From Gelidibacter japonicus (GTDB lineage Bacteria; Bacteroidota; Bacteroidia; Flavobacteriales; Flavobacteriaceae), in the NCBI RefSeq assembly GCF_010725055.1, contig NZ_BJKB01000013.1, positions 62,001-126,000 on the forward strand: a stretch of 64,000 nt of DNA. The letters run 5' to 3'. Made by a program: the position numbers and the translations under genes. Below are positions 1 to 8,487 of the stretch, piece after piece. The notes beneath the pieces are model-generated. The model was not told the DNA's origin. It ran no database searches and saw nothing but the letters and a program-made list of their open reading frames with translations. Each line of letters begins with the position of its first letter. Positions within the stretch are counted from its first letter, which is position 1.

Positions 1-180
1 AACGTTCACCGTAAATAATATCGCTACAACACTAGCTGCAATACCTATCCACCAATACATTGTTTTACTCTTCTTTTTATCGGCAGCATCCAATTGGCCG
101 GCCAAGGTATCCCACGATGTAGCAGATGGCTTGATTGTTCTATTCTCAAGCGTTTCCCTTATATTATCCTCCCATTTCAT
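1..180 (-). CDS. Partial membrane protein, putative anti-sigma partner
   Basis: This is the N-terminal 60 codons of a gene running off the left edge. It begins MKWEDNIRETLENRTIKPS, has a soluble stretch of about 40 residues containing TSWDTLAGQLD, then a hydrophobic segment (YWWIGIAASVVAILFTV, about residues 42-58) that looks like one membrane helix. The start overlaps the 3' end of the ECF sigma gene by 17 bp, so the two are probably translationally coupled. That layout is typical of flavobacterial sigma factor and membrane partner pairs, which is why I suggest an anti-sigma role. The remainder is not visible, so the function is inference from position and topology. Confidence 0.6.
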   Translation of the reverse strand, partial: MKWEDNIRETLENRTIKPSATSWDTLAGQLDAADKKKSKTMYWWIGIAASVVAILFTVNV

Positions 181-739
181 CTGTACCATTATTTATATTG
201 TTCCACTTGTTGATCTTGTATTGCAATAGCTGTCTTGCCTTAAACAATTGCGATTTTGAGGTACCTTCATTGATATTCAGCAAACTTGCAATTTCATGAT
301 GTTTGTAGCCTTCAATGGCATACATTACAAAAACCATTTTATAGCCTTCGGGCAATTCGTCAATATGCTGTTGGATCTCATTCACTTCAATTGCCGTTTG
401 GATGTTGCTAACCTGTTCAGGATTTACCTCTATATCTTCAACCGAAAACTCAATCTTCTTTTCCTGCCTCAAAAAAGAAATAGCTTCCCTGACCATGATC
501 CTCCGGAGCCAACCCTCAAAACTGCCTTCGTTCTTAAAGGATTTTAAGTTGACAAAAGCTTTAAAAAATCCGTTTAACATAACCTCTTCCGCTTTTTGAA
601 TATCCTTTACATAATATCTACAAATACTCAACATTTTTGGAGCATGGGCCTCATAAAGCCTGTGCTGCGCCTCACGATTGTTCTCGGCCGCTTTTTTAAT
701 GAGCGCGATGTTGTGGCTATGTAGTTGAATGACTTTCAA
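164..739 (-). CDS. ECF-type RNA polymerase sigma factor (sigma-70 family)
   Basis: A 191-residue protein with the two domains of extracytoplasmic-function sigma factors. Region 2 is at about residues 24-90 (EAQHRLYEAHAPKML, then GSFEGWLRRIMVREAISFLR). Region 4 is at about 122-175 (IDELPEGYKMVFVMYAIEGY, then HHEIASLLNINEGTSKSQL, the helix-turn-helix). It should direct RNA polymerase to a small stress or envelope regulon. Its 3' end overlaps the membrane-anchored gene next to it, consistent with a sigma/anti-sigma pair. The length is normal. Target genes cannot be deduced from this window. Confidence 0.9.
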   Translation of the reverse strand: MKVIQLHSHNIALIKKAAENNREAQHRLYEAHAPKMLSICRYYVKDIQKAEEVMLNGFFKAFVNLKSFKNEGSFEGWLRRIMVREAISFLRQEKKIEFSVEDIEVNPEQVSNIQTAIEVNEIQQHIDELPEGYKMVFVMYAIEGYKHHEIASLLNINEGTSKSQLFKARQLLQYKINKWNNINNGTDEMGG

Positions 740-951
740 AAATTGGTTCTATTAGGTCTTCTATTTATAAAGACGCAAAAATCACGTAAAAGGTTGCCTG
801 GGGAATTAATTTTTTTTTATTGAGTTGTTTAAAAAAAGACGAATGACACTGGATATAAGGAGGTTATCACAATGAATTAAACGTCTATTATTTTAAAAAA
901 GTCAAGCGCTTCGCACTTGTATCTTCATGCTTCGAGCTTCAAACTCAGCAC

Positions 952-1929
952 CTACTTCTTCCTGTCAATCACATAATTGACCATTAGTAGCAACGATGCT
1001 TTAAATTGAGATTCGGGATAGTTATTTAAAAGCAGTAAGGCTTCGTCCTGAAATTCGAGCATTTTAGAAACAGCGTATTCCAATCCCCCTTTATTTTTCA
1101 CAAATGCAATAACCTCTTTAACGCGCTTTCTATCTTTATTATGGTTTTTAACCGAATTGATCAACCAGGACTTTTCCTTTTTAGTAGAATTATTAATGGC
1201 ATAAATAAGCGGAAGGGTCATTTTTCGCTCTTTGATATCGATTCCCGTTGGCTTTCCGATAGCTTCATTACCATAGTCGAATAGATCGTCCTTAATTTGA
1301 AATGCCATTCCGATAAGTTCCCCAAATTTACGCATGATTTCCACATCAGGCGCATTGGGTTTTACGGAAGCCGCACCAAGACTACAACATGCTGCAATGA
1401 GAGTCGCTGTTTTTTGCCGAATAATTTCGTAGTAAACGTCTTCCGTAATATCCAGTTGACGTGCCTTTTCAATTTGCAACAACTCACCTTCGCTCATTTC
1501 CCTAACGGCTACGGAAATAATTTTAAGCAAGTCAAAATCATTGTTATCAATGGAGAGCAGCAAGCCTTTTGACAGTAGATAATCGCCAATAAGCACGGCA
1601 ATTTTGTTCTTCCATAAGGCATTGACCGAGAAAAAGCCGCGCCGTCTATTGCTATCATCTACCACATCATCGTGTACCAAGGTGGCGGTGTGGATCAGTT
1701 CTATGACCGCAGCGCCTCTGTAAGTCCGTTCGCTAACATTGCCATTATTGACCATTTTGGCGACGAGAAACACGAACATAGGTCGCATTTGCTTGCCTTT
1801 TCTATTGACAATAAAGGTGGTAATCCTATTTAAAAGTGCCACTTTTGAAGACATGGAGAGCAGGAACTTCTGTTCGAAAAGTTCCATTTCATAGGCAATG
1901 GGCTGCTTTATTTGTTCGTCAATTTTCAA
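952..1929 (-). CDS. ispB: Polyprenyl diphosphate synthase (trans-type)
   Basis: A 325-residue all-trans polyprenyl synthase. The first aspartate-rich motif is DDVVDD at residues 87-92, followed by the arginine patch SNRRRG. The second is DDLFD at 214-218. RQKTATL (171-177) supplies the lysine-threonine pair seen in the family. The enzyme adds isopentenyl diphosphate units in the cytoplasm to make a long prenyl diphosphate, most likely the menaquinone side chain in this phylum. Chain length cannot be read reliably from the sequence, so the symbol is a best guess. Confidence 0.85.
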   Translation of the reverse strand: MKIDEQIKQPIAYEMELFEQKFLLSMSSKVALLNRITTFIVNRKGKQMRPMFVFLVAKMVNNGNVSERTYRGAAVIELIHTATLVHDDVVDDSNRRRGFFSVNALWKNKIAVLIGDYLLSKGLLLSIDNNDFDLLKIISVAVREMSEGELLQIEKARQLDITEDVYYEIIRQKTATLIAACCSLGAASVKPNAPDVEIMRKFGELIGMAFQIKDDLFDYGNEAIGKPTGIDIKERKMTLPLIYAINNSTKKEKSWLINSVKNHNKDRKRVKEVIAFVKNKGGLEYAVSKMLEFQDEALLLLNNYPESQFKASLLLMVNYVIDRKK

Positions 1930-1957
1930 ATGGAGGTCGTCAAGCGAATTTCTATAA

Positions 1958-1965
1958 CAAACGTA
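1958..1965 (-). promoter_or_regulatory. Candidate -7 element for the polyprenyl synthase gene
   Basis: TACGTTTG on the minus strand fits the Bacteroidetes -7 consensus TAnnTTTG and lies 29 bp upstream of the start codon. No clear TTG -33 element is at the expected distance, so support is limited. Confidence 0.3.
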
Positions 1966-2055
1966 CTAAAAATGGGAATGATATGCTATCTAAAATTTCA
2001 GAAAGCTAAGTTTTTTTACGATAATTTCTACAAATAAAACAACAAGCAGCTTTAT

Positions 2056-3096
2056 TTATGACTTATTTGCCAACTGTCCGCAAGCCGCATCGATATCCTT
2101 GCCTCTTGAACGTCTTACCGTCACGGTGATATTGTTTGCTTCCAACATGGAAATATACATATCTAATGCTGCGTTATCCGCTTGTTGGAATTCGCCATCA
2201 TCAATAGGGTTATATTCAATTAAATTGACTTTGCTGGGAGCGAACTTGCAGAATTGAATCAAGGCTTCCACATCCTTTTTAGTGTCATTGATGCCATCCC
2301 ATACCACATATTCAAAAGTAATAAGGTTTTTTGTTTTGGCATACCAATGCTCTAAAGCCTCCCTTAAATCGGCCAATGGAAACGTTGCGTTAAATGGCAT
2401 AATGGAGGTGCGGATTTCATCAATGGCAGAATGCAAGGAAACGGCAAGACCGAATTTGACTTCGTCATCGGCCATTTTCTTGATCATTTTGGGAACACCT
2501 GAGGTAGACACCACAATGCGTTTTGGAGACATCCCCAAACCTTCAGGGGAGGTAATCTTATCAATTGCCTTCAATACATTATTATAGTTCATAAGAGGCT
2601 CTCCCATTCCCATAAACACGATGTTTGTCAAAGGTTTATTGAAATACAATCGACTTTGTTTGTCAATGGCAACAACTTGATCAAAAATTTCATCAGGATT
2701 CAAGTTACGCATGCGTTTGAGACGCGAAGTAGCGCAGAATTTGCAGTCGAGACTACACCCAACTTGCGAAGATACACAGGCAGTGGTCCGCTTCTTTGTT
2801 GGAATCAGTACGGACTCTACAATCAAACCATCATGCAGGCGTACGGCATTTTTAATGGTACCGTCATTGCTGCGTTGCATCTGGTCCACCTCAATATGGT
2901 TAATGACAAAATTGTCCTCCAACATAAGCCGTGTCTCTTTTGAGATGTTGGTCATGTCGTCAAACTTGTGGGCGCCTTTGTTCCACAGCCATTCATAAAC
3001 CTGATTACCCCTAAAATCCTTATCGCCCTGTGCGACAAAAAACTCACGAAGTTGCTCTTTGGTTAATGCGCGTATGTCTTTTTTTGTTGTTTCCAT
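2056..3096 (-). CDS. rlmN: 23S rRNA (adenine-2503-C2) methyltransferase RlmN
   Basis: A radical-SAM methyltransferase that methylates A2503 of 23S rRNA (and A37 of some tRNAs) at C2. From the chosen start the [4Fe-4S] cysteines are C114, C118 and C121 (GCSLDCKFCATS). The catalytic cysteine pair is visible as C107 (TACVSSQ) and the C-terminal cysteine in DAACGQLANKS. MGMGEPLMNY is the GEP SAM-binding motif. I start at METTKKDIRALT (346 residues). An upstream in-frame ATG at 3144 would add 16 hydrophobic residues not typical of the family. Confidence 0.93.
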   Translation of the reverse strand: METTKKDIRALTKEQLREFFVAQGDKDFRGNQVYEWLWNKGAHKFDDMTNISKETRLMLEDNFVINHIEVDQMQRSNDGTIKNAVRLHDGLIVESVLIPTKKRTTACVSSQVGCSLDCKFCATSRLKRMRNLNPDEIFDQVVAIDKQSRLYFNKPLTNIVFMGMGEPLMNYNNVLKAIDKITSPEGLGMSPKRIVVSTSGVPKMIKKMADDEVKFGLAVSLHSAIDEIRTSIMPFNATFPLADLREALEHWYAKTKNLITFEYVVWDGINDTKKDVEALIQFCKFAPSKVNLIEYNPIDDGEFQQADNAALDMYISMLEANNITVTVRRSRGKDIDAACGQLANKS

Positions 3097-3285
3097 TGAT
3101 GTTGCAAAAATAATGAAAGGTTTGACGAATTTCGAAAAGGTCAAGATATAATTTGAGAAAGTTCGAATTTAAAGATCCCTAGGGAGTTAAGTGAAATTCA
3201 AATTGAAGATGAAATTGAAGCGCCCAACCTGATATTGACGCCTATTCTACTGAAAACTGAGACTTCCGACTGTTGACTGCCTACT

Positions 3286-3315
3286 AAAAAAAAAGCCCCA
3301 TCCAAAGATGAGGCC
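3286..3315 (-). terminator. Rho-independent terminator after queA
   Basis: Read on the minus strand, GCCTCATC-TTTG-GATGGGGC forms an 8-bp stem with one G-U pair, followed at once by a run of T (plus-strand A run 3286-3294). It lies just downstream of the queA stop. Confidence 0.75.
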
Positions 3316-3336
3316 ATATTTAAAACAATCTGTTAT

Positions 3337-4386
3337 TTAGATAATCAACATGGCGTCGCCATAAGTATAGAAACGGTATTTCTCCTTAACAGCCTCTTCA
3401 TAGGCCTTCTTAATAAAATCATGACCGGCAAATGCAGAAGCCATCATCAACAAAGTGGATTTTGGCGTATGGAAATTAGTGATCATGCAATTGGCAATGC
3501 TAAACTCATATGGTGGGAAAATGAATTTATTGGTCCATCCTGAAAACTCATTCAACGTTCCACTTGAAGATACCGAACTTTCGATGGCTCTCATGGCAGT
3601 TGTACCTACCGCACACACTCTTTTTTTACGAGCTTTGGCATCATTGACAATATCGGCTGCTTGTTGTGTGATAAAAGCTTCCTCACTGTCCATTTTATGT
3701 TTGGATAAATCTTCCACCTCAACAGGATTGAATGTACCCAATCCAACGTGAAGGGTCACCTCGGCAAATTCGATACCTTTAATTTCCAAACGTTTTAATA
3801 GATGTTTAGAGAAATGCAAACCAGCAGTTGGTGCTGCTACTGCGCCTTCGTTTTTAGCGAAAATAGTTTGGTATCGCTCCTCATCTTCTGGTTCAACCTC
3901 CCTTTTTATGTATTTTGGTAACGGCGTTTCTCCGAGTAAGGTGAGTTTTTGACGGAATTCTTTATAGGATCCGTCGTAAAGAAAACGTAAGGTACGTCCT
4001 CTGGATGTCGTGTTATCTATAACTTCAGCTACTAAAGTTTCATCATCTCCAAAATACAATTTGTTTCCAATTCGTATTTTTCGGGCTGGATCAACCAAAA
4101 CATCCCATAAACGTTGTTCTTCATTAAGTTCTCTTAATAAAAAGACTTCAATTCTTGCTCCTGTTTTTTCTTTATTGCCGTATAAACGGGCTGGAAAAAC
4201 CTTCGTATTGTTTAAGATCATGACATCTCCTTCATCAAAATAATCAATGATATCCTTAAACATTTTGTGTTCAATAGTTTGTTTTTTTCTATCCAAGACC
4301 ATCAAACGGGATTCATCTCTAATTTCTGCTGGATGTTCAGCCAATAGTTCTTCAGGAAGTTTAAAATTAAAGTGGGATAATTTCAT
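3337..4386 (-). CDS. queA: S-adenosylmethionine:tRNA ribosyltransferase-isomerase QueA
   Basis: A 349-residue enzyme of queuosine synthesis that moves the ribosyl part of SAM onto 7-aminomethyl-7-deazaguanine in tRNA, giving epoxyqueuosine. Typical stretches are [19 protein letters not shown] near the N terminus, [13 protein letters not shown] in the middle and [18 protein letters not shown] near the C terminus. Length matches the family. A consensus promoter in the aroA-queA gap and a terminator downstream suggest it can be transcribed alone. Confidence 0.95.
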   Translation of the reverse strand: MKLSHFNFKLPEELLAEHPAEIRDESRLMVLDRKKQTIEHKMFKDIIDYFDEGDVMILNNTKVFPARLYGNKEKTGARIEVFLLRELNEEQRLWDVLVDPARKIRIGNKLYFGDDETLVAEVIDNTTSRGRTLRFLYDGSYKEFRQKLTLLGETPLPKYIKREVEPEDEERYQTIFAKNEGAVAAPTAGLHFSKHLLKRLEIKGIEFAEVTLHVGLGTFNPVEVEDLSKHKMDSEEAFITQQAADIVNDAKARKKRVCAVGTTAMRAIESSVSSSGTLNEFSGWTNKFIFPPYEFSIANCMITNFHTPKSTLLMMASAFAGHDFIKKAYEEAVKEKYRFYTYGDAMLII

Positions 4387-4519
4387 GTATTTATATGTTT
4401 TTTAATGATCAGATCTGTTTGCCAACAAATCTTAAAAATATCCTTTTCTATCAAATCGTATGCTAACAGCTTAATCATAAGTACGTCACAACACCATTTG
4501 TATAGATTTTTGCAGGCTG

Positions 4520-4551
4520 CAAAGATACAATCTCAAACTAGGCCTTGTCAA
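4520..4551 (-). promoter_or_regulatory. Bacteroidetes-type promoter for queA
   Basis: On the minus strand, TTG (4549-4551), a 21-bp spacer and TATCTTTG (4520-4527) give an exact TAnnTTTG -7 box. The predicted start of transcription near 4513 leaves a 5' leader of about 125 nt before queA. It lies just after the aroA stop. Confidence 0.55.
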
Positions 4552-4566
4552 GTAAATGAGCGTTTA

Positions 4567-5829
4567 TTATTTTGTTATTTTAAAACCGACAGTTTTAAGG
4601 TCTTTCCAGAAGGTGGGATAGGATTTTGAAACGACCATCGCGTCCTCTATTTGGAGATTCATTTTGAGACCTAAAGGTGCGAAGGCCATCGCCATTCTAT
4701 GGTCATGATAAGTACCAATAATCTCTCCTAACCCTTGATTCACATGGGATTTACTCCCAAGATCAAACAATTGATTCGGCTGTAACGTCAAGTTATTTTC
4801 TGTAATGGTAACCTTTGCGCCTAACTTTTCAAGTTCTGTTTTAAGAGCGACAAGCCTGTCCGTTTCTTTAATTTTTAATGTATGTAATCCTGTTAAATAG
4901 CAGCCAATTCCGAGTCCAAAACAGGTTACGGCTATCGTTTGCGCAATATCCGGAGCGTTTTTAAGCTCGCAGTCCATCTTTTTTAATTGGCATTCTTCTT
5001 TTTTCAAAAGGGTGATAGCATGGTTTCCAAATGTAGTCTCCACACCAAAATCAGTATAAATCTTGGATAGAATAGAGTCGCCTTGCAAACTGTTTTTTTT
5101 GTAGGAGGATAAAGTGATTTCAGTTCCCACAGGACTTAATGCTACAATAGAGTAGAAATAAGATGCAGAAGACCAATCACTTTCTACGGTGAGAGGTGGT
5201 TGATCAGGACTTAAGCGTTCAAGTGGACTTATTTTTATTTTATTATTCTCAAAATGGGTTTTCACCCCAATTTGATTAAGTAAGTCCAAGGTCATATTGA
5301 TATAGGGAACGGATGTAATCTCGCCCTCTAAGGTCAATTCCAAACCGCTTTTCAATTTTGGGGCAATCAATAATAGCGCAGAAATATATTGACTGCTTAC
5401 ATTGGCCTTTAGAGACACTTTCTCTTTTGACAGCAATTTACCGTTGATTTTTAATGGCGGACAGCCTTCAGTTTCCACATAAGAGATATCTGCGCCTAAA
5501 GCATTTAGGGCTTCTACCAATACTTGGATCGGCCGTTCTTTCATCCTATCTGAACCGGTTATGGTAATTCCTCTTCCTTCCTGTGTCGCAAAAAAAGCAG
5601 TCAAAAATCGCATTGCCGTACCAGCATGGGAAATGTCAATAAGATTTGATGCCGATTTTAATGCTTTTTGCATCACTTCAGAATCGTCAGAATTGGAGAT
5701 ATTATGAATCTTTAGTTCGGGATAAAGTGCTTGCAACAATAATAATCTATTGGTTTCACTTTTTGAACCAGTGATGACTATTTTTGGAGGATTTTCTACA
5801 ATGGTAGATTTATGTAGAGCTAACAACAT
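4567..5829 (-). CDS. aroA: 3-phosphoshikimate 1-carboxyvinyltransferase (EPSP synthase)
   Basis: A 420-residue enzyme of the shikimate pathway that joins phosphoenolpyruvate to shikimate-3-phosphate. Recognisable family motifs: ITGSKSETNRLLLLQAL (about residues 20-36; usual form GSKSxxNRxLLLAAL), HAGTAMRFLTAFFA, RMKERPIQVLVEALNALGA, KETDRLVALKTELEKLGA and YHDHRMAMAFAPLGL. It sits away from the aromatic operon at 12-16 kb and no attenuator is seen before it. Length is normal. Confidence 0.95.
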   Translation of the reverse strand: MLLALHKSTIVENPPKIVITGSKSETNRLLLLQALYPELKIHNISNSDDSEVMQKALKSASNLIDISHAGTAMRFLTAFFATQEGRGITITGSDRMKERPIQVLVEALNALGADISYVETEGCPPLKINGKLLSKEKVSLKANVSSQYISALLLIAPKLKSGLELTLEGEITSVPYINMTLDLLNQIGVKTHFENNKIKISPLERLSPDQPPLTVESDWSSASYFYSIVALSPVGTEITLSSYKKNSLQGDSILSKIYTDFGVETTFGNHAITLLKKEECQLKKMDCELKNAPDIAQTIAVTCFGLGIGCYLTGLHTLKIKETDRLVALKTELEKLGAKVTITENNLTLQPNQLFDLGSKSHVNQGLGEIIGTYHDHRMAMAFAPLGLKMNLQIEDAMVVSKSYPTFWKDLKTVGFKITK

Positions 5830-6103
5830 GGGATTTACGATTTACGATTTTTGATATACGATTTACGCCTGCCTGTTCTCAGCTTTTGCGGAGGCGAGAT
5901 TTATGATCTGCGAAAATAGAAAAGCTATTCCACAATGGAACACAAAAGAGGCACGAAGTTTCACAAAAATTTGTGGATTATTGATTGATTATTTTTGATT
6001 TAGGATTTAGGATCTACGCCTACCCTTCCTCAGCATTTGTAGAGGCGGGATTTACGAAAGTAAAAAAGTTATTCCATAAACTTTGAACTTCTGAAACTCT
6101 GAA
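5830..6103. repeat. Gene-free spacer with a duplicated 46-bp degenerate element
   Basis: No convincing ORF lies here. Two related 46-bp stretches (5861-5906 and 6011-6056) share the skeleton TACGCCT...CTCAGC..TTG..GAGGCG.GATTTA.GA, and short runs of GATTTACGATT are repeated next to them. This looks like degraded intergenic repeat sequence. Confidence 0.5.
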
Positions 6104-6140
6104 CTCATAACTCATAACTCATAACTCATAACTCATAACT
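6104..6140. repeat. Heptanucleotide tandem repeat (CTCATAA)5
   Basis: Five consecutive perfect copies of CTCATAA plus two bases, directly downstream of the MazG-like gene stop codon at 6149. The copy number could vary by replication slippage. Confidence 0.9.
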
Positions 6141-6148
6141 TAAAAAAA

Positions 6149-6475
6149 TCATTTCAACTTCTCATTCCCATGATGCCTATCGTGATCACGTTTTGTTTTT
6201 TGGTCCATCTTTTTGTCGAAAGCCGCCTGCAGATCAATTCCTGTCTGATTGGCCAAACATAAAACGACAAAGACCACATCTGCCAATTCCTCACCGAGAT
6301 CTTTGTCTTTGTCACTTTCCTTTTCACTCTGTTCGCCATAGCGACGCGCGATAATCCTGGCCACCTCTCCAACTTCCTCAGTAAGTTGTGCCATATTGGT
6401 CAACTCATTAAAATATCGGACACCATGGGTTTTGATCCACTCATCAACTATTTTTTGTGCATTTTTAAGCTCCAT
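6149..6475 (-). CDS. MazG-like nucleotide pyrophosphohydrolase
   Basis: A 108-residue protein with the metal-binding pattern of the all-alpha NTP pyrophosphohydrolases: EEVGEVARIIARRYGE followed by DLGEELADVVFVVLCLAN (the EExxE ... ExxD signature). Such enzymes hydrolyse nucleoside triphosphates, often non-canonical ones, to the monophosphate and pyrophosphate. It begins 1 bp after the end of the upstream DUF3857 gene, so it is probably the last gene of that transcript. The substrate cannot be told from the sequence. Confidence 0.85.
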   Translation of the reverse strand: MELKNAQKIVDEWIKTHGVRYFNELTNMAQLTEEVGEVARIIARRYGEQSEKESDKDKDLGEELADVVFVVLCLANQTGIDLQAAFDKKMDQKTKRDHDRHHGNEKLK

Positions 6476-6476
6476 T

Positions 6477-8483
6477 TTATATTTTTTTAAGCACTACTTT
6501 TTCAGTTTGCTTTTCTGTCATCAACTGATAGAACTGCCTGAAATTGGTATATTCAGTTGGAAGAATGAAGGATTGGTTGATATCCATAGTCACTAAAAAC
6601 TGTAGCATCTTCCCATTTAGCTTTGCAATATACTTAAACTCACCTGCATTTTCTTGAAATTGTACAACAGAACTTTCGGGCATGGACTCCACCATATATC
6701 CGTCAGGAATCATGACATTAATAGTATATTTATCGTTAAATGAATACACAAAATCAATTGGATATTCTCTTTTGTCCTGTTTAAACGGATTTTCTTTTGG
6801 AGCAAAAAACAACATTGGTGTTAAAAATACTTTATCTCCAATTTGCTCTATCCCACTCTTCAGATTATAATCATAAACGTAAATAATTGGATTATCTACA
6901 TTTTCCATATCAGTAATTTCATAATTTGACACTTCTATTTCGCCCTTATCCTTTTCAATGGCCATCAATTTTTCTTCGGCATTAAAATTTTGATATTTAC
7001 TCCTAAAGTTCTTGGCGGCAAATGAGGTCATATAACCCCTTACCTTACCTTCAATAGAAAGATCGTCATTAATTTTTGCACTTAAAAAGGTATTCTCTTT
7101 TACGACCTCTTTAGGTTTCAGATCAAACCATGCAGAACTACCAGACTCTCTTATAATCCGCCCTTGCCAGTTAATAGCTCTCACAGGAAGCACATTCGGA
7201 GTTGCATATTTGTCGGTTGCATCCAAAATAATGACATCATTGAGAACTTCTACTGCGGCAACAACATAATTAAAGCTGCCGGTGGCAGGAAATAGGGGAA
7301 TATCATTGCTTCTTGTACTAATCAACATCGGATTGGCATTTATTTTGGCATAACGCAACATTGCGGTGAGCATTAAATTAATATCGGCCACATTACCCAC
7401 ACCATCTTTATAGGCCTTTCTCACACCGTTATCTGTGGTGTATCCATTATAATCATTCCACTTAACTTTTGATTTTACAAAATTATAAATGAGTTTTATT
7501 TTTTCTGAATCATTTGTGACACCGTCGATCAATGCAGAAACATCCTGTTCAAAATAATTGGTCTGATTCAATTGCGCTCCAAAATCTTTGTCGTTGAAAA
7601 TTGTTTTTGTCACATCATCCCAGGTGGAAGCATAATTGGTAATTTGACCTCCGGGGTCTTTAGAAAAAGCATATTCCCATATTAATTTTGTTCTGTATGT
7701 ATTTAGATTACTCACAAAGCTTTCACTTCTAAGTGCCGGAATATTGGATAATTTTATTTCGGTTTTATTCTCTCTGAACTCCCATTTTCTTGAAGAAAAA
7801 GTTGTAGCTGAAACGCCACCAGCTTCTCTGCTCTTACTGCGAATTTCCTCAGTTCGGTTCACCTGACTTTCATTGATTTTTGGGATATAGACCGCTCTTG
7901 GATTAACATATCTATTAAAATTATAGAACTCAGGTATTCTTACGTACATATCCAATTCCTTTATTGGAATTCCATATTGCAAATTAATGTCGCCAATACT
8001 TATGTAAGGAGAAATAATCTTATATTCAAATTCTATGACGCATCCATCTTTAATATTTGGCATGGTGAACTTTGAGGTTTTCCAATATTTATTGTTTTTT
8101 TCGTCAAAAATGCCATCTTTCTTTAATTTGGTCTCCTCTATCTTTCCGTTCTCCAAAGTATAGGTAACTGCCTTTAAATTACTGACACTTTCGCCTTTTG
8201 ATCCAGCATCTCGTAATTGGATCTCTTCGGTAGCCCAATCATAACCATCTTTATTATATATTTTTATGCGTTTATACACTTCAGTAACCTGCACAAAACC
8301 TTCATTTTGCATAAAATTGTAATAGGTTTTTTGATTTAGGTATAAAACGGCTGCATTTGCCTCAGGATCTCCAGGATATACGGTTTCCTGAAGTTCGTCC
8401 TTCGATACTTTACCAAATCGGTAATCTTGGGCATAGGTCCAGTTAAAGGCCAAAACAATAAGTAGGTAGGTAATTTTTTTCAT
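6477..8483 (-). CDS. Secreted DUF3857/transglutaminase-like protein, catalytic residues lost
   Basis: A 668-residue exported protein with signal peptide MKKITYLLIVLAFNWTYAQ, an N-terminal DUF3857-type beta domain (about 50-260) and a transglutaminase-like core (about 320-430). In the core the catalytic cysteine position is valine (GVGNVADINLML, V365) and the histidine position is tyrosine (FNYVVAAV, Y406); only the aspartate (LDATDKY, D421) is kept. It therefore looks like a non-catalytic member of the fold. The intact paralogue lies 4 bp upstream. Role unknown; probably periplasmic or cell-surface. Confidence 0.85.
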   Translation of the reverse strand: MKKITYLLIVLAFNWTYAQDYRFGKVSKDELQETVYPGDPEANAAVLYLNQKTYYNFMQNEGFVQVTEVYKRIKIYNKDGYDWATEEIQLRDAGSKGESVSNLKAVTYTLENGKIEETKLKKDGIFDEKNNKYWKTSKFTMPNIKDGCVIEFEYKIISPYISIGDINLQYGIPIKELDMYVRIPEFYNFNRYVNPRAVYIPKINESQVNRTEEIRSKSREAGGVSATTFSSRKWEFRENKTEIKLSNIPALRSESFVSNLNTYRTKLIWEYAFSKDPGGQITNYASTWDDVTKTIFNDKDFGAQLNQTNYFEQDVSALIDGVTNDSEKIKLIYNFVKSKVKWNDYNGYTTDNGVRKAYKDGVGNVADINLMLTAMLRYAKINANPMLISTRSNDIPLFPATGSFNYVVAAVEVLNDVIILDATDKYATPNVLPVRAINWQGRIIRESGSSAWFDLKPKEVVKENTFLSAKINDDLSIEGKVRGYMTSFAAKNFRSKYQNFNAEEKLMAIEKDKGEIEVSNYEITDMENVDNPIIYVYDYNLKSGIEQIGDKVFLTPMLFFAPKENPFKQDKREYPIDFVYSFNDKYTINVMIPDGYMVESMPESSVVQFQENAGEFKYIAKLNGKMLQFLVTMDINQSFILPTEYTNFRQFYQLMTEKQTEKVVLKKI

Positions 8484-8487
8484 GGGG

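Noticed and set aside
3105-3112. TATTTTTG promoter box before rlmN
   Set aside because: It matches TAnnTTTG but lies only 9 bp before the chosen start, leaving no leader, and no -33 box is at the right distance.
6154-6372. 72-codon minus-strand ORF in another frame of the MazG-like gene
   Set aside because: Overlaps the MazG-like gene, which has the family motifs; the alternate frame has none.
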